Assembly (NCBI RefSeq): GCF_020103695.1
Contig: NZ_JAHXBF010000002.1
Coordinates: 310,001-374,000 of the forward strand
Direction: 5' to 3'
From: Hyalangium versicolor
Lineage (GTDB): Bacteria > Myxococcota > Myxococcia > Myxococcales > Myxococcaceae
Length of the DNA stretch: 64,000 bases
Shown here piece after piece: positions 1-9,359 of this stretch. The position numbers and the translations under genes were made by a program. A model generated the notes under the pieces. That model saw only the letters and a list, made by a program, of their open reading frames with translations, had not been told where the DNA came from and made no database searches. Position 1 is the first letter of the stretch; every line of letters starts with the position of its first letter.

Positions 1-1
1 G

Positions 2-631
2 CTGCAGCTCACGGTGGCCTCGCTGCTCATCGCGGTGGCCATCGCCATCCCGCTGGGCGTGGCGGCGGCGGCGCGCAAGGGGACAGCGGTGGATTCGGCG
101 GCGATGGGCGTGGCGGTGGCGGGAGTGGCCCTACCGCGCTTCTGGCTCGGCCCCATGTTGATCATCGTCTTCGCGCTCTGGCTGGACTGGCTGCCTGTGT
201 CGGGCGCCGAGTCGTGGAGACACCTAGTGCTGCCCTCGGTGACGCTGGGCACGGCGCTGGCGGCCTTCCTATCGCGGATGACCCGGGCAGCGATGCTCGA
301 AACGTTGCGAGAGGACTTCGTGACGGTGGCTCGGGCCAAGGGCCTGCATCCGCGCGTGGTGCTGTGGAAGCACGCCTTCCGCAATGCCTTGCTGCCCATC
401 CTCACCGTGTTGGGGCTGGAGTTCGGCACGCTCCTGGGAGGAGCCATCGTCACCGAGAAGGTGTTCGCATGGCCGGGCATGGGGACGCTGCTGCTCAACT
501 CCATCGAGAGGCGCGACTACAACACCGTGCGAGCGACAGTGCTGGTGTTCACGCTGTGCTACGTACTCGTGAACACGCTCACCGACGTGGCCTATACGTT
601 GGTGGACCCGCGCGTGCGGAGGCGCTCGTGA
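2..631 (+). CDS. ABC transporter permease, DppB/OppB type (5' end outside the window)
   Basis: Inner-membrane permease of a peptide/nickel-type ABC importer. The frame is open from the first bases, so the N-terminus lies upstream and only the last 209 residues are visible. They show several hydrophobic spans and the cytoplasmic EAA-type loop that contacts the ATPase (ARAKG...KHAFRNALLP at about residues 107-125 of the visible part), followed by the FAWPGMG segment typical of DppB. The stop codon overlaps the GTG start of the next permease (GTGA, positions 628-631), so the two are translationally coupled. No ATPase gene follows, so the ATPases and the substrate-binding protein must be upstream or elsewhere. 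The substrate cannot be told from this fragment. Confidence 0.9.
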   Translation: MQLTVASLLIAVAIAIPLGVAAAARKGTAVDSAAMGVAVAGVALPRFWLGPMLIIVFALWLDWLPVSGAESWRHLVLPSVTLGTALAAFLSRMTRAAMLETLREDFVTVARAKGLHPRVVLWKHAFRNALLPILTVLGLEFGTLLGGAIVTEKVFAWPGMGTLLLNSIERRDYNTVRATVLVFTLCYVLVNTLTDVAYTLVDPRVRRRS

Positions 632-1497
632 GCGAGTCCGCGCCAGCGGTGGCTGCCGCGCCTGCAGCCTTCTCGCGCAGGGGGTTCCGGCTGCACACGC
701 TCGGCGGGAGGTTCGGGCTGGGAGTGGCCGTGCTGCTGGTGATCACCGCACTGCTGGCTCCCGTCCTCAGTCCGTACTCGCCGGAAGCGATTGAACTGTC
801 CGCGGAGCTGGCTCCGCCGGGGGCGGGCCACCTGCTGGGAGCGGGTGAGAATGGAATCGACGTGCTCACCCACGTCCTCTATGGCGCGCGGGTGTCGCTG
901 GTGGTCGCGTTCTTCGCCGTGATCGTGTCGGCCCTCGTAGGGGTAACGCTGGGAGGGCTGGCGGGGTACCTGGGCGGATGGGTCGACGAAGTCGTCATGC
1001 GCGTGGTGGACGTGCTGCTCGCGTTCCCGGGCATCCTGCTGGCCATCTTCATCACGTCGGTGTTGGGACCAAGCCTCGCGAACGTGGTGTTCGCCCTGTC
1101 CTTCACAGGGTGGACGGGCTACGCGCGGCTGGCCCGTGGGCAGGTGCTCACGCTGCGCGAGCGCGACTACGTCCAGGCGGCCCGGGCGCTGGGGGGCGGA
1201 AACGCGCGCATCCTCTTCCGCCACCTGCTGCCCAATGCGGCGGGGCCCCTGCTCATCCAGGCCACGTTCGCCTTTCCCGGAGCCATCCTCGCCGAGGCCT
1301 CGTTGAGCTTCCTGGGCCTGGGGGCTCCTCCGGGTACACCGTCCTGGGGCGCGCTGGTGGACCAGGGGACGCAGTACCTGCTCGTGGCGCCACACGTGGC
1401 GCTGTTCCCCGGGCTCGCCCTGGCGCTCACGGTGCTGGGGTTCAACTTCCTCGGCGACGCCATGCGCGACGCTCTGGATCCCAAGCGCTCCCAGTGA
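628..1497 (+). CDS. ABC transporter permease, DppC/OppC type
   Basis: Second inner-membrane permease of the same importer, 289 residues, full length for the DppC family. The N-terminal 40 residues are cytoplasmic and a first membrane span follows at about 35-55. The EAA loop is QAARALGGGNARILFRHLLP at about residues 182-201, and the conserved segment EASLSFLGLG follows it. The GTG start at 628 is chosen because it overlaps the upstream stop by four bases; a longer open frame reaching back to 214 is only a shadow of dppB. The gene ends 14 bases from a convergent lipoprotein gene, so the transporter operon ends here without ATPase genes. Confidence 0.92.
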   Translation: MSESAPAVAAAPAAFSRRGFRLHTLGGRFGLGVAVLLVITALLAPVLSPYSPEAIELSAELAPPGAGHLLGAGENGIDVLTHVLYGARVSLVVAFFAVIVSALVGVTLGGLAGYLGGWVDEVVMRVVDVLLAFPGILLAIFITSVLGPSLANVVFALSFTGWTGYARLARGQVLTLRERDYVQAARALGGGNARILFRHLLPNAAGPLLIQATFAFPGAILAEASLSFLGLGAPPGTPSWGALVDQGTQYLLVAPHVALFPGLALALTVLGFNFLGDAMRDALDPKRSQ

Positions 1498-1511
1498 GCA
1501 GCACCTCGGGC

Positions 1512-1892
1512 TCAGTGCCTGCCGGGCCCGCGGCCACGACGGTGATCACCATCCCAGTCATCATCCCGGCCGCCCCTCTTCCCCTTCACATCGTCATCCA
1601 CCCGGAGCAGCTCGCGCGAGTACGCGTTGTAGTCGAGGTGGAGCTGGCCCCTGGCACCAGGAGCGGAGGCGCGGAACTTCACCTTCCAGACGTCATTGCC
1701 CGTCTTGTGGGCTTCCTGGAGGTCGCACGAATATCCGCGCGAGCGGCAGAACCGGTAGCCGAGCCCCACGGCCTCGTCGTAGCTCATTTGACGCGAAGGC
1801 GGCGGAGGCGGCGGAGCGGCCCCTCTGCGAGCCGGAACGACCACACAGCCAGGAGCCAACAGCAGGACACCCACGAGCATCAGGATTCGCAT
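1512..1892 (-). CDS. Small lipoprotein with basic/acidic tail
   Basis: Predicted 126-residue lipoprotein. The start at 1892 (MRILMLVG) is preceded by GGAGG and opens a signal peptide ending in a lipobox-like LLAPGC, so Cys at about residue 16 would be lipidated. A Pro-rich stretch (six prolines) follows, then a compact domain with YDEAVGLGYRFC and two cysteines that may pair. The last 25 residues are rich in Arg, Gly and Asp and look disordered. A second lipoprotein in this window (30825-31184) has a similar layout: signal, Pro-rich linker, small domain containing a W-(K/R)-x-(K/R)-F motif. The two may be distant relatives. No function can be assigned. Confidence 0.7.
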   Translation of the reverse strand: MRILMLVGVLLLAPGCVVVPARRGAAPPPPPPSRQMSYDEAVGLGYRFCRSRGYSCDLQEAHKTGNDVWKVKFRASAPGARGQLHLDYNAYSRELLRVDDDVKGKRGGRDDDWDGDHRRGRGPGRH

Positions 1893-1962
1893 GCCGCCTC
1901 CATAGAGCCATGTGGGCAGTTCCTTCAATCGCACTGCGCACCCTGAACACGGTCCCAGGTCT

Positions 1963-4900
1963 TCATCCCTCCCACGTGGACAGCAGCGAGCGCACCCGTG
2001 CGTACCTCTGGAGCAACCGCTCCCGGTGCGCGCTGAGCAACACCATGAATCCCACCACCAGCAGTCCCAGCAGCGTGAGGAATGCGGCGCCAATCCGGTG
2101 ATCCCTCATCCCGAAGCGCACCAGGTTGGCGACGATGCACGTCACCAGGAACGCACTGCCCAGGTAGACGTAGGAACGGATACGCAGAGCGATACCCGCT
2201 GCGACTCCCAGCAAACAGACGAGCACGCAGAGCACCATGCCTCCCGAGTCGCTGAACATCAGCGGCCTCCAGGCCCCGGCCACGTAGATGATCGTCACCG
2301 CGCAGGTGCGCAGCCGCGACGCTATCTCGGGCGCGAGCGAGTCCTTGAAGGCACGCAACAGCACGAGCAGCGAGAGGCCAGCGGGGATGACGTAGTACTG
2401 CGGCTCGCCCGCGCCAGTCCCCATCCAGACGACGAACAGGGCCGCGTTGAAGGCGATGACGGACGCCAGCGAGGCCATGCCTCGACGTGACGGGTGAGAG
2501 GCAAGCGCGGCGAAGTGCGCGGCGTGGCCCACGAGCAGCGCGGCGGCATACAGCGGCTCATTCCAAGGAGCCGTGAGGAGGCCCGCCAGCGGGAAGAGGA
2601 AGGCGCCCACGAGCGCGGGACGGCGGAAGGCCGGAAGCCCCGAGCCCTCGCGCTGCACGAACACATAGAGGCCCGAGAAGAACGCGCCACCCATGAGCGC
2701 CACGAGGCTGTCGGCTCCCGTCAGGGACTCGACGCCCATGCCCAACAATCGGGCGCCGAGATAGCCCAGGGCGACGGTTCCCTGCGCGTAGTAGGCGGAC
2801 AGCTCGTCTTGCTCCCGAGCCGCACGGCGGACCAGCGCCACCAACAGCACCGTCAGGCCCGCACCAGCCACGAGCGCCTCGCGCAGCGCGCCCCGAGTGC
2901 CATCCACGAACACCAGGCCCAGGAGCACCTCGAGCAGCGCCACGGCGGCAAACAGGTGCCCCACCCCGCGACGGACCTTCTCTCCCGCCAGGGACAGCGC
3001 CAACGTGGCGAGCAGCGCGGTGGCCGCTCCCAGGTGCGGGAGGACGAACTCCTTGCCGTGGCCGCTGGAGAACACCGCGCCCAGGTACATGACCCCCACG
3101 TGGGCGGAGACGAGCGACGCGAGCCAGCCCACCACCTCGCGCTCAGGGCGCCGGTGCACGACCGCCCAAGCGGCCCCCGTCGCCAGTGCGAAGGTCAGCG
3201 GTGTACTCACGTGCCTCAGGCCGTCCAGGCCGCCGAGCGCCAGGAGCGAGAGCATCCACCCACCGTGATGCAGCGCCCGGCCCACGCTGTACTCACGAGA
3301 CTCCAACTCTGTGCCCGCCAGGCACAGCGCGAGCCCCGTCCCGCCCACGACCACGGAGAGCCACTCGGGAGGCACCACGGCGAGGAGCACTCCGCCGAGC
3401 AGCGCGACACCGACGTACGCCATCCACTCCTCGCGGGTCACCATGAGCACGAGCGTGGCCAGACCCGCAGGCACCGCGATGACGAGCGGCAACGTCCCAG
3501 GACCGCGATCCAGCAGGAGGTACGCCAGCAGTCCGCCGAGAGAGAGCGCCCCACCCACCCAGAGAGGCTCGCTCCACGTCTCTTCGAGGCTCGGGAGCAC
3601 CTTCGCCGCCGCAGTCGAGAGCGCACGCTGCACACGACCAGACTGGCACAGTGCGGACAGGATCGCGGCGGCGAGCGCCACAGCCGTAAAGGTGAGCGCG
3701 GTCAGGGGCCGAGTTTCCAGGAACGCATGGGTGGACGTCTGGCCCAGCGATGTGGCGGCCAGCGCGAGCACCGCAGCGGTGAGCAGCCAGCGCGTGGAGA
3801 GGAGGAACGACGCCAGGAAGAGCACTCCAGCCACTCCCGCGATGGCGCCAGGAGTCGGCTCGATGAGCGCGGACACACCCATGAGGCAAAGCGCCCCCAG
3901 GGTGACCAAGGGCCTTAGCGCCGAATCCGGCGCACAGCGGAAGAAGGCAGCCAGCGCGACGGGGCGGTGGTACTCGAACACTCCTATTGCCAGCAACACG
4001 CAAGCCGCCACCGGACGGGCCGCGGGAACGAAGGCGAGCAACAGCGTCGCGAACCCCACGCGCACCCACGGCCTTCGCCCCGGCATCAGCGCGAGCGCCA
4101 CCGCGCTCACGGTCAACACGTCAACCGCACGGCTCACGGGCACCAAACCGAGCCCCAACAAGGCGAGCGCGAACTGCATCCACTCGGACAGCGCGAGCGC
4201 GCGCTTCTCACCCGCGTCCTTGCCCAGCAGCAGCGAGCGCACGGCGGGCAGGTGTTCCACGGCGCGGACGATCAAGAGCGCGAGCAGCGGCAGCACGGGA
4301 GCAAAGGGAGGGACGTGCTTCGCGACGAGCACGGCGCAGACGGTGAACGGAACCCCGAGCGCCAGGAAGAACGGCTGGCGGGTGGCCCGCGTCCACAGCA
4401 GCGGCAGCACCAGCGCCCCCAGCAGCAGGGGCAGGCCTGGCTTGCCCCACCAGGGCACCATGCAGACGCCGAGGATGAACACCGAGCACACCGTCGCCGC
4501 GAGCGCGAAGCGCTTCCCTCCCGCCAGCACAGAGACCACAGCAGGCCGCTCCTCCAGGAGCGCGATGACACTCAGAGCCACAGCCAGCCCAAGCGCTCCC
4601 ATCGGAGACGAGACGAGGCCCATTCCGGCATAGCCCGTCGCGACGACGATGCTGAGCGAGGGGTGCACCGCGCGAACCGTGAGCAACGCCGCCAGGGCCG
4701 CCCCGAGCAGGAGCACCGAGCTCGAGTCCCAGGACTTCACGACAATGGCCGGCACCACTGCGGCAACCAGAGCCACGAAACCCGCGGTGGTGGTGCTCGG
4801 ACTGCGGCCCCAGCGCGCGGCAACGAGCGAAGCCCCCAGCGCCCACAGGAGAATGCTCCCCATGGACAGCTCCGGCGTCATCCAGGACCACGGAGAGAAG

Positions 4901-7395
4901 CCAACAACGGAAGGCAGCAGCGCCAGCCCCGCGAAGATCACCGCGAAGGGGCGCATCACCGGGAAACTGCGCGAGGCAATGGCCACTGCCGCCGCCGAGG
5001 CCAGGAGGATGATGCCGAGCGCGGGCGTCTCCGCCAGCATTGCGACGCACACCGCCAGGAAGGCATACAGGATGCCCGGCACGCCGAGCAGTCGCAGCAG
5101 GCCCTTGCGCTCACCCAGCCCAGCCAGCCCCAGCGCCGCGACGGCCATCGCGGGGGACACGCCTTCCCACGAGCCCTCATGGATCGGTGCATGGGCCGCC
5201 AGCAGCTTGGGCAACGAGGCGGCCATGACAAAGCCCGCCAGCGCCACGAGCCGAGGATCCGCCACGGTCCAGGCCACCAGCAGGACCGCAGCACCCGAGA
5301 ACGCGATGCCCAAGGCTCCCGCCACCCCCGGGTCCGAGGCCAACCCCATGGCGAAGCCCGCCAGGGCTAGCACCGCCACCGCCCCGTTGAAGATGCGCCG
5401 GGTGGAGCGCGAGCACAGGCTGGCCAGGACCGCGTACATCACCGCCACGACGCCAGCCGCCACGGACGCCTGTGCCGAACCGAAGAGCTCATGCGCGGCG
5501 AACGGCAGCGCGAGCGTCACGAGCGCACCCACGAAGGAGAGATAGAGGCGCTCGAACCACAGGCCGCTGAAGACACAGATGGCGCCCAGCGCCAGTGCGC
5601 TCCACAGCGCCGGCCGGTAGTCCGGCCCCATATGCGCCAGCACGACGAAGAGGACGCTGGCCACAGCCGTGGAACGCAGCAGCACCTCCGCGATCCCGGA
5701 ATCGCGCGCCTCGCCATTCCGCTCCGCACGCGCCATCAACCGCGCCGCCAGGGCCACACCCGCCAGGATGAACGGCAGAGCGGTCAGCGCTCCGAACTGG
5801 AACGGCAGGGGCTCGGCCGACGCATAGCCAAGCTTCGCCTTGATGGCCACGATGAGCGCATCGATAAAGCCCGGGATGAGCTGGCTGCTGGAACCATAGG
5901 CAAGGTACGCCCCGAAATACGCGGGATAGAGCCAGCGCAGCCTCGGCAGCGTGCCGCGCGACAACCGGTACATGGTCCAGGTGAACACTGCCGCGGTGGC
6001 GAAGAAGGCAGGAGCCGCTCCCGTCCCCGCGAGGACGATGCAGCCCACCTGGAGCGCCGCCACACTGACCTCGAGCGCGTCCGCGGCCTGCTCCTCCCGG
6101 GTCTCACGGAAGGCCAGGCACGTGGCGAGCAGGAAAGCGATGAACGGCGCGTAGGTGCCCACCGAGGGAGGAGTCCCGCCCGCTACGAGTGCCAGGTGCA
6201 GGCGGATCGCGAAGAGCGCGAGCAGATAGAGCGGTGCGCACAGCGCGAAGGCCAACGCAGCGCCCTGCCGGGGCTCGGGAGCAGGCCGGCGGGAGAGCAG
6301 GAAGAAGAGCACGCAGGGCAGCACATTCAGCCACAACATCGGAGCGCCAGGCTTCGCGACGATCGGCGCCAGCCCCATCATCAGCGTGGCGCCCACCATG
6401 CCCACCTGGATGAGAGGGCGCGAGGTCGCATCGAGCGAGTCCGCGGGCCGCCGCACCATCACCGCGGCAAGGGCCGACCAGCCCAGCAGCAACGGAACGA
6501 GGAGCACGGGCTGTACCCCATCGAGCTGTAGCTCCGCGCCGAGAGGGAGCGCTCCCCCCATGGGCCCTAGCGCGAGACCCGCGAGCGGCGCGACCGCCGA
6601 ACCGATGATCCCCAGGATGCGTCCCGCGTTCGTCAGCTCCTGCCGTCGCGACAGGAAGGCGCCCCAGGCGGAGAAGCCCAGCGAGTAGAACGCCGTCATC
6701 CCGAAGACGACGAGCGAGCGCGAGAGCGACGTCATGCCCTCCCAGCTCTCGAAGACGAAGTACAGGGTACCCGCGAGGATGAGGAAGGCGCCGAGGAACC
6801 AGGCGATGCTCTCGTAGAGGAAGGGCCGCCACAGGCGATCCCAGGTGGAGGTCTCCTCGACGACGCGAGCAGCGATGCTCCGCACCGGAGGAGGATCGAA
6901 GATGGGCTCCGTGGTCACCGGAGGCAGGAGCTCCTCTGCCTCAGGGAGAGACTCGGGCTGAGCAGGCTGCGGGGCCGCTTCGGCCGTCACGCTCTCAGGC
7001 GCAGGAAGCTCTTCCGAGAAGACAGCAACCGGAATCACCTCCTGTACGGCAGGCGCAGCGGGCACCGGCAGCGCCGCTTCCTCCACCACCTGAACGGGCG
7101 GCGCCTCCACGACGACCTGCTCGGAGTCCGCCTCCGGGGACACAAGAACCTGCTCGGGAGACTCGGCCAGGACCGAGAGCAGGACACGGGTCTGCCGCTC
7201 ATACCGAGCCGAGAGATACCGCCTCACACCCGGGGGCACCTCGCTCGCATCCCAGCGCTTCAGCTCGCTGAGAAGGAAGTGCACATGGGCGAGCTCCGTC
7301 TCCAGCACCTCTCGGGCCCGCGTCGTCATCACGGTCCCGCAGAGGATGCACTCGCGACCGCCGAGACGTTCCTGCTCACATCGTGGGCAATACAT
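1963..7395 (-). CDS. Giant multi-pass membrane protein with N-terminal zinc ribbon (1810 aa)
   Basis: Not recognised as a characterised protein. The start at 7395 (MYCPRCE) follows a GGGGGAG ribosome binding site. Residues 3-19 form a zinc ribbon, CxxC-x9-CxxC (C3, C6, C16, C19). A helical stretch follows at about 25-85, then a Pro/Glu/Ala/Val-rich linker at about 90-185. From about residue 200 to the end the protein is an almost unbroken series of hydrophobic segments, far over thirty, separated by short loops with Arg or Glu, and it closes with a basic tail. The N-terminal part of the membrane block resembles DUF2157/DUF2339-like multi-pass proteins in general character only. It sits alone, 147 bases downstream of the pilin operon on the same strand and 70 bases from the next lipoprotein. 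A role in envelope biology is a guess. Confidence 0.8.
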   Translation of the reverse strand: MYCPRCEQERLGGRECILCGTVMTTRAREVLETELAHVHFLLSELKRWDASEVPPGVRRYLSARYERQTRVLLSVLAESPEQVLVSPEADSEQVVVEAPPVQVVEEAALPVPAAPAVQEVIPVAVFSEELPAPESVTAEAAPQPAQPESLPEAEELLPPVTTEPIFDPPPVRSIAARVVEETSTWDRLWRPFLYESIAWFLGAFLILAGTLYFVFESWEGMTSLSRSLVVFGMTAFYSLGFSAWGAFLSRRQELTNAGRILGIIGSAVAPLAGLALGPMGGALPLGAELQLDGVQPVLLVPLLLGWSALAAVMVRRPADSLDATSRPLIQVGMVGATLMMGLAPIVAKPGAPMLWLNVLPCVLFFLLSRRPAPEPRQGAALAFALCAPLYLLALFAIRLHLALVAGGTPPSVGTYAPFIAFLLATCLAFRETREEQAADALEVSVAALQVGCIVLAGTGAAPAFFATAAVFTWTMYRLSRGTLPRLRWLYPAYFGAYLAYGSSSQLIPGFIDALIVAIKAKLGYASAEPLPFQFGALTALPFILAGVALAARLMARAERNGEARDSGIAEVLLRSTAVASVLFVVLAHMGPDYRPALWSALALGAICVFSGLWFERLYLSFVGALVTLALPFAAHELFGSAQASVAAGVVAVMYAVLASLCSRSTRRIFNGAVAVLALAGFAMGLASDPGVAGALGIAFSGAAVLLVAWTVADPRLVALAGFVMAASLPKLLAAHAPIHEGSWEGVSPAMAVAALGLAGLGERKGLLRLLGVPGILYAFLAVCVAMLAETPALGIILLASAAAVAIASRSFPVMRPFAVIFAGLALLPSVVGFSPWSWMTPELSMGSILLWALGASLVAARWGRSPSTTTAGFVALVAAVVPAIVVKSWDSSSVLLLGAALAALLTVRAVHPSLSIVVATGYAGMGLVSSPMGALGLAVALSVIALLEERPAVVSVLAGGKRFALAATVCSVFILGVCMVPWWGKPGLPLLLGALVLPLLWTRATRQPFFLALGVPFTVCAVLVAKHVPPFAPVLPLLALLIVRAVEHLPAVRSLLLGKDAGEKRALALSEWMQFALALLGLGLVPVSRAVDVLTVSAVALALMPGRRPWVRVGFATLLLAFVPAARPVAACVLLAIGVFEYHRPVALAAFFRCAPDSALRPLVTLGALCLMGVSALIEPTPGAIAGVAGVLFLASFLLSTRWLLTAAVLALAATSLGQTSTHAFLETRPLTALTFTAVALAAAILSALCQSGRVQRALSTAAAKVLPSLEETWSEPLWVGGALSLGGLLAYLLLDRGPGTLPLVIAVPAGLATLVLMVTREEWMAYVGVALLGGVLLAVVPPEWLSVVVGGTGLALCLAGTELESREYSVGRALHHGGWMLSLLALGGLDGLRHVSTPLTFALATGAAWAVVHRRPEREVVGWLASLVSAHVGVMYLGAVFSSGHGKEFVLPHLGAATALLATLALSLAGEKVRRGVGHLFAAVALLEVLLGLVFVDGTRGALREALVAGAGLTVLLVALVRRAAREQDELSAYYAQGTVALGYLGARLLGMGVESLTGADSLVALMGGAFFSGLYVFVQREGSGLPAFRRPALVGAFLFPLAGLLTAPWNEPLYAAALLVGHAAHFAALASHPSRRGMASLASVIAFNAALFVVWMGTGAGEPQYYVIPAGLSLLVLLRAFKDSLAPEIASRLRTCAVTIIYVAGAWRPLMFSDSGGMVLCVLVCLLGVAAGIALRIRSYVYLGSAFLVTCIVANLVRFGMRDHRIGAAFLTLLGLLVVGFMVLLSAHRERLLQRYARVRSLLSTWEG

Positions 7396-7490
7396 GCTCT
7401 CCCCCCATAACAACAGCCGTGCCACTCGACGGCCCTAGCAGTCTCGGGCACTTAGGCACCACGTGCACTCGAATCTGGAACCCACGCGAC

Positions 7491-7504
7491 GCGGTGCGCA
7501 CCGC
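7491..7504. repeat. 14-bp perfect palindrome between pilin operon and giant membrane gene
   Basis: GCGGTGCGCACCGC is a perfect palindrome lying 39 bases beyond the stop codon of the last pilin gene. It is directly followed by a second small inverted repeat (GGTGTGCACC, 7506-7515). It could act as a transcription terminator stem for the pilin operon or as an operator for the downstream gene. There is no clear T-run, so the role is undecided. Confidence 0.35.
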
Positions 7505-7542
7505 GGGGTGTGCACCGTGCTGCACAACCCTGTCCAGCCCCC

Positions 7543-9351
7543 TCAATGCGTCGACTCGGAGGAGAACCGCACGCGCAGTGGAGGCCCCACGGGCAGGGGT
7601 GGGAACTGAGGGACGGACACGGTCGCGGTGCCGCTCATCTGAACGGCATCCCCATAGAGATTGAAGTCACAGGTAGACGCGTTCTCCACCACCAACTGCG
7701 CCTCCAGGTGCGAGTCATTCTCCAGTGCAGCCTGCTCGTGCACCATCACCACCGCGCTGGTGTCACACGTGAAGAGGCGCGACGTGCCGCTCACCCTGAA
7801 GTCCCTGCCCGCGAGCAATACGAAGCCCTTGGGGCTCGCCGGGCGAAGCGAGAGCGCTCCCGCTTCGTGGAAGATCCTGCCGGTGGCGATGATGCTCACG
7901 CCATACCTGGGCTCAGCGCTGAGCGCGGCGCAGCCCGGCGTGTCCAACTGCGGGAAGCGGACATTGCCCTCCACGAACCAGACACCCCGCGGCAGCCTCG
8001 ACGCGACTCCCGTGGGGCGATACTCGAAGGTGGCCTTGGGCACCTCCCTGCGCCTCAGCCCCATCGTGTCCGGGTAGACCGACGTGTCATTCGCATCACA
8101 GCCCGTCCCTCCCGAGGTGGCGCCGGTCTCCCCATCCGCGTGCCAGACCCGCGGCGCCTTGTCGTTCGGAATGGTCATCGACGGTGTCTGAGCGCGAAGA
8201 CCCGGATCCTCATCCGACAGATGAACGTCCAGCGGCTTCTTGCTCGGGGTGGCATCGAGCAGCGCCCAGCACGAGGTGCACTCCGAGGGCGTGCAGATGC
8301 GCGGCGCCGAGCGCGGTGAGTGGCAGGCGAGATAGTTCCACCCGTACAACTTCGCCCTGTCCTCCATGCGCAAGTAATAGAAGGGCAGGCAGGGCGCGCC
8401 CACACAGTCCTGCGGAGCGTTGGTGACATCCCACGCGGAGACACGCGGCGGAGGCGGCACGGACATACCTGCGGAGCACACGTCTTCCTCGGTCGGCCGA
8501 CCCGCGGTGGCCGTGCACAGCGGCCCGGCGCTCTGCGCGATGCAGGCCTCACTCGTGGCGCAACTGTTCCACGGCGGTCCCGAGGAACAGGACGCGCCGC
8601 AGAGGCACCCACCTTCGATGGAGCCTGAGGCCACCACGTCGCCGAACTGGCCGCACACGTGCGATGCGCCCTGCATCCTCACAGTGCCGCCTGAGACGAT
8701 GCCGGCCGGCTCACCCGGTCCCACAAGCACCCGCAGGGTGGTGCGCGCGGCATTGCCTTCGAGGCTCGTCCCAGGGTGAACGCCGATGACCGTGACCCAG
8801 ACCATCCCATCTCGATCCCGCACCGGATCATCTCGCAGCGGGCCCAGCGCGGGGCCCTCCAGACAGTTCTGCCCGAGGTTGTTCGTCGTCGCGGGCTCGA
8901 GGGTGCTGGAGTCCTGCGCATCATCATCGTTGTCGTCGATGCGCACGAAGTAGGCCCCGTCCGCGTTGTCATCCCGGGGCACGCGCCAGTAGGCCTTCCC
9001 GCTGGACGGAGCGATGACGAGCTTGCCGTCCGCGAAGGGAGGCAGGTGATCATCCGCGGTACCATCGACGAGCACCGGCAATCGCGTGCAGTCGGTGTCC
9101 AGGAGCGGATCCAGGGCGCGATCGAGATCCACGTCTCGCTCCAGCAGCCCTCCCAGGTACGCGCGAGTGCGCTCCAGCCCCGCCTCGGCCAGGGCCCGGG
9201 CCTGGGCATCACTGCGCTCCAGGTTGGCGGTGGCGCCCTCATCACCCGCCCGCTGCTGAGCGATCGCCACGAGCAGCACGAGCGCCGCGATCAACAACAT
9301 CACCGCGAGCAGGATGTAGCCCCGAGCATGGCGCGAGGAGGAGAGGGACAC
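7543..9351 (-). CDS. PilX-type minor pilin / pilus assembly protein (602 aa)
   Basis: Large minor pilin-like protein, the last gene of the FimT-PilV-PilW-PilX operon. The N-terminus has the class III prepilin pattern: a short basic leader ending in RG, cleavage before YILLAVM, then a hydrophobic helix of about 20 residues. Position 5 after cleavage is Ala rather than the usual Glu, as is common in the PilX/GspK group. The rest is a 560-residue periplasmic part with many cysteines between about 230 and 350 and several Asp-rich stretches that might bind calcium. At 602 residues it is much longer than PilX of Pseudomonas (about 200), so it may do part of the work of the PilY1 tip adhesin, which I do not see nearby. 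Its start lies 8 bases downstream of pilW. Confidence 0.75.
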   Translation of the reverse strand: MSLSSSRHARGYILLAVMLLIAALVLLVAIAQQRAGDEGATANLERSDAQARALAEAGLERTRAYLGGLLERDVDLDRALDPLLDTDCTRLPVLVDGTADDHLPPFADGKLVIAPSSGKAYWRVPRDDNADGAYFVRIDDNDDDAQDSSTLEPATTNNLGQNCLEGPALGPLRDDPVRDRDGMVWVTVIGVHPGTSLEGNAARTTLRVLVGPGEPAGIVSGGTVRMQGASHVCGQFGDVVASGSIEGGCLCGASCSSGPPWNSCATSEACIAQSAGPLCTATAGRPTEEDVCSAGMSVPPPPRVSAWDVTNAPQDCVGAPCLPFYYLRMEDRAKLYGWNYLACHSPRSAPRICTPSECTSCWALLDATPSKKPLDVHLSDEDPGLRAQTPSMTIPNDKAPRVWHADGETGATSGGTGCDANDTSVYPDTMGLRRREVPKATFEYRPTGVASRLPRGVWFVEGNVRFPQLDTPGCAALSAEPRYGVSIIATGRIFHEAGALSLRPASPKGFVLLAGRDFRVSGTSRLFTCDTSAVVMVHEQAALENDSHLEAQLVVENASTCDFNLYGDAVQMSGTATVSVPQFPPLPVGPPLRVRFSSESTH

Positions 9352-9359
9352 GGCGGCTC

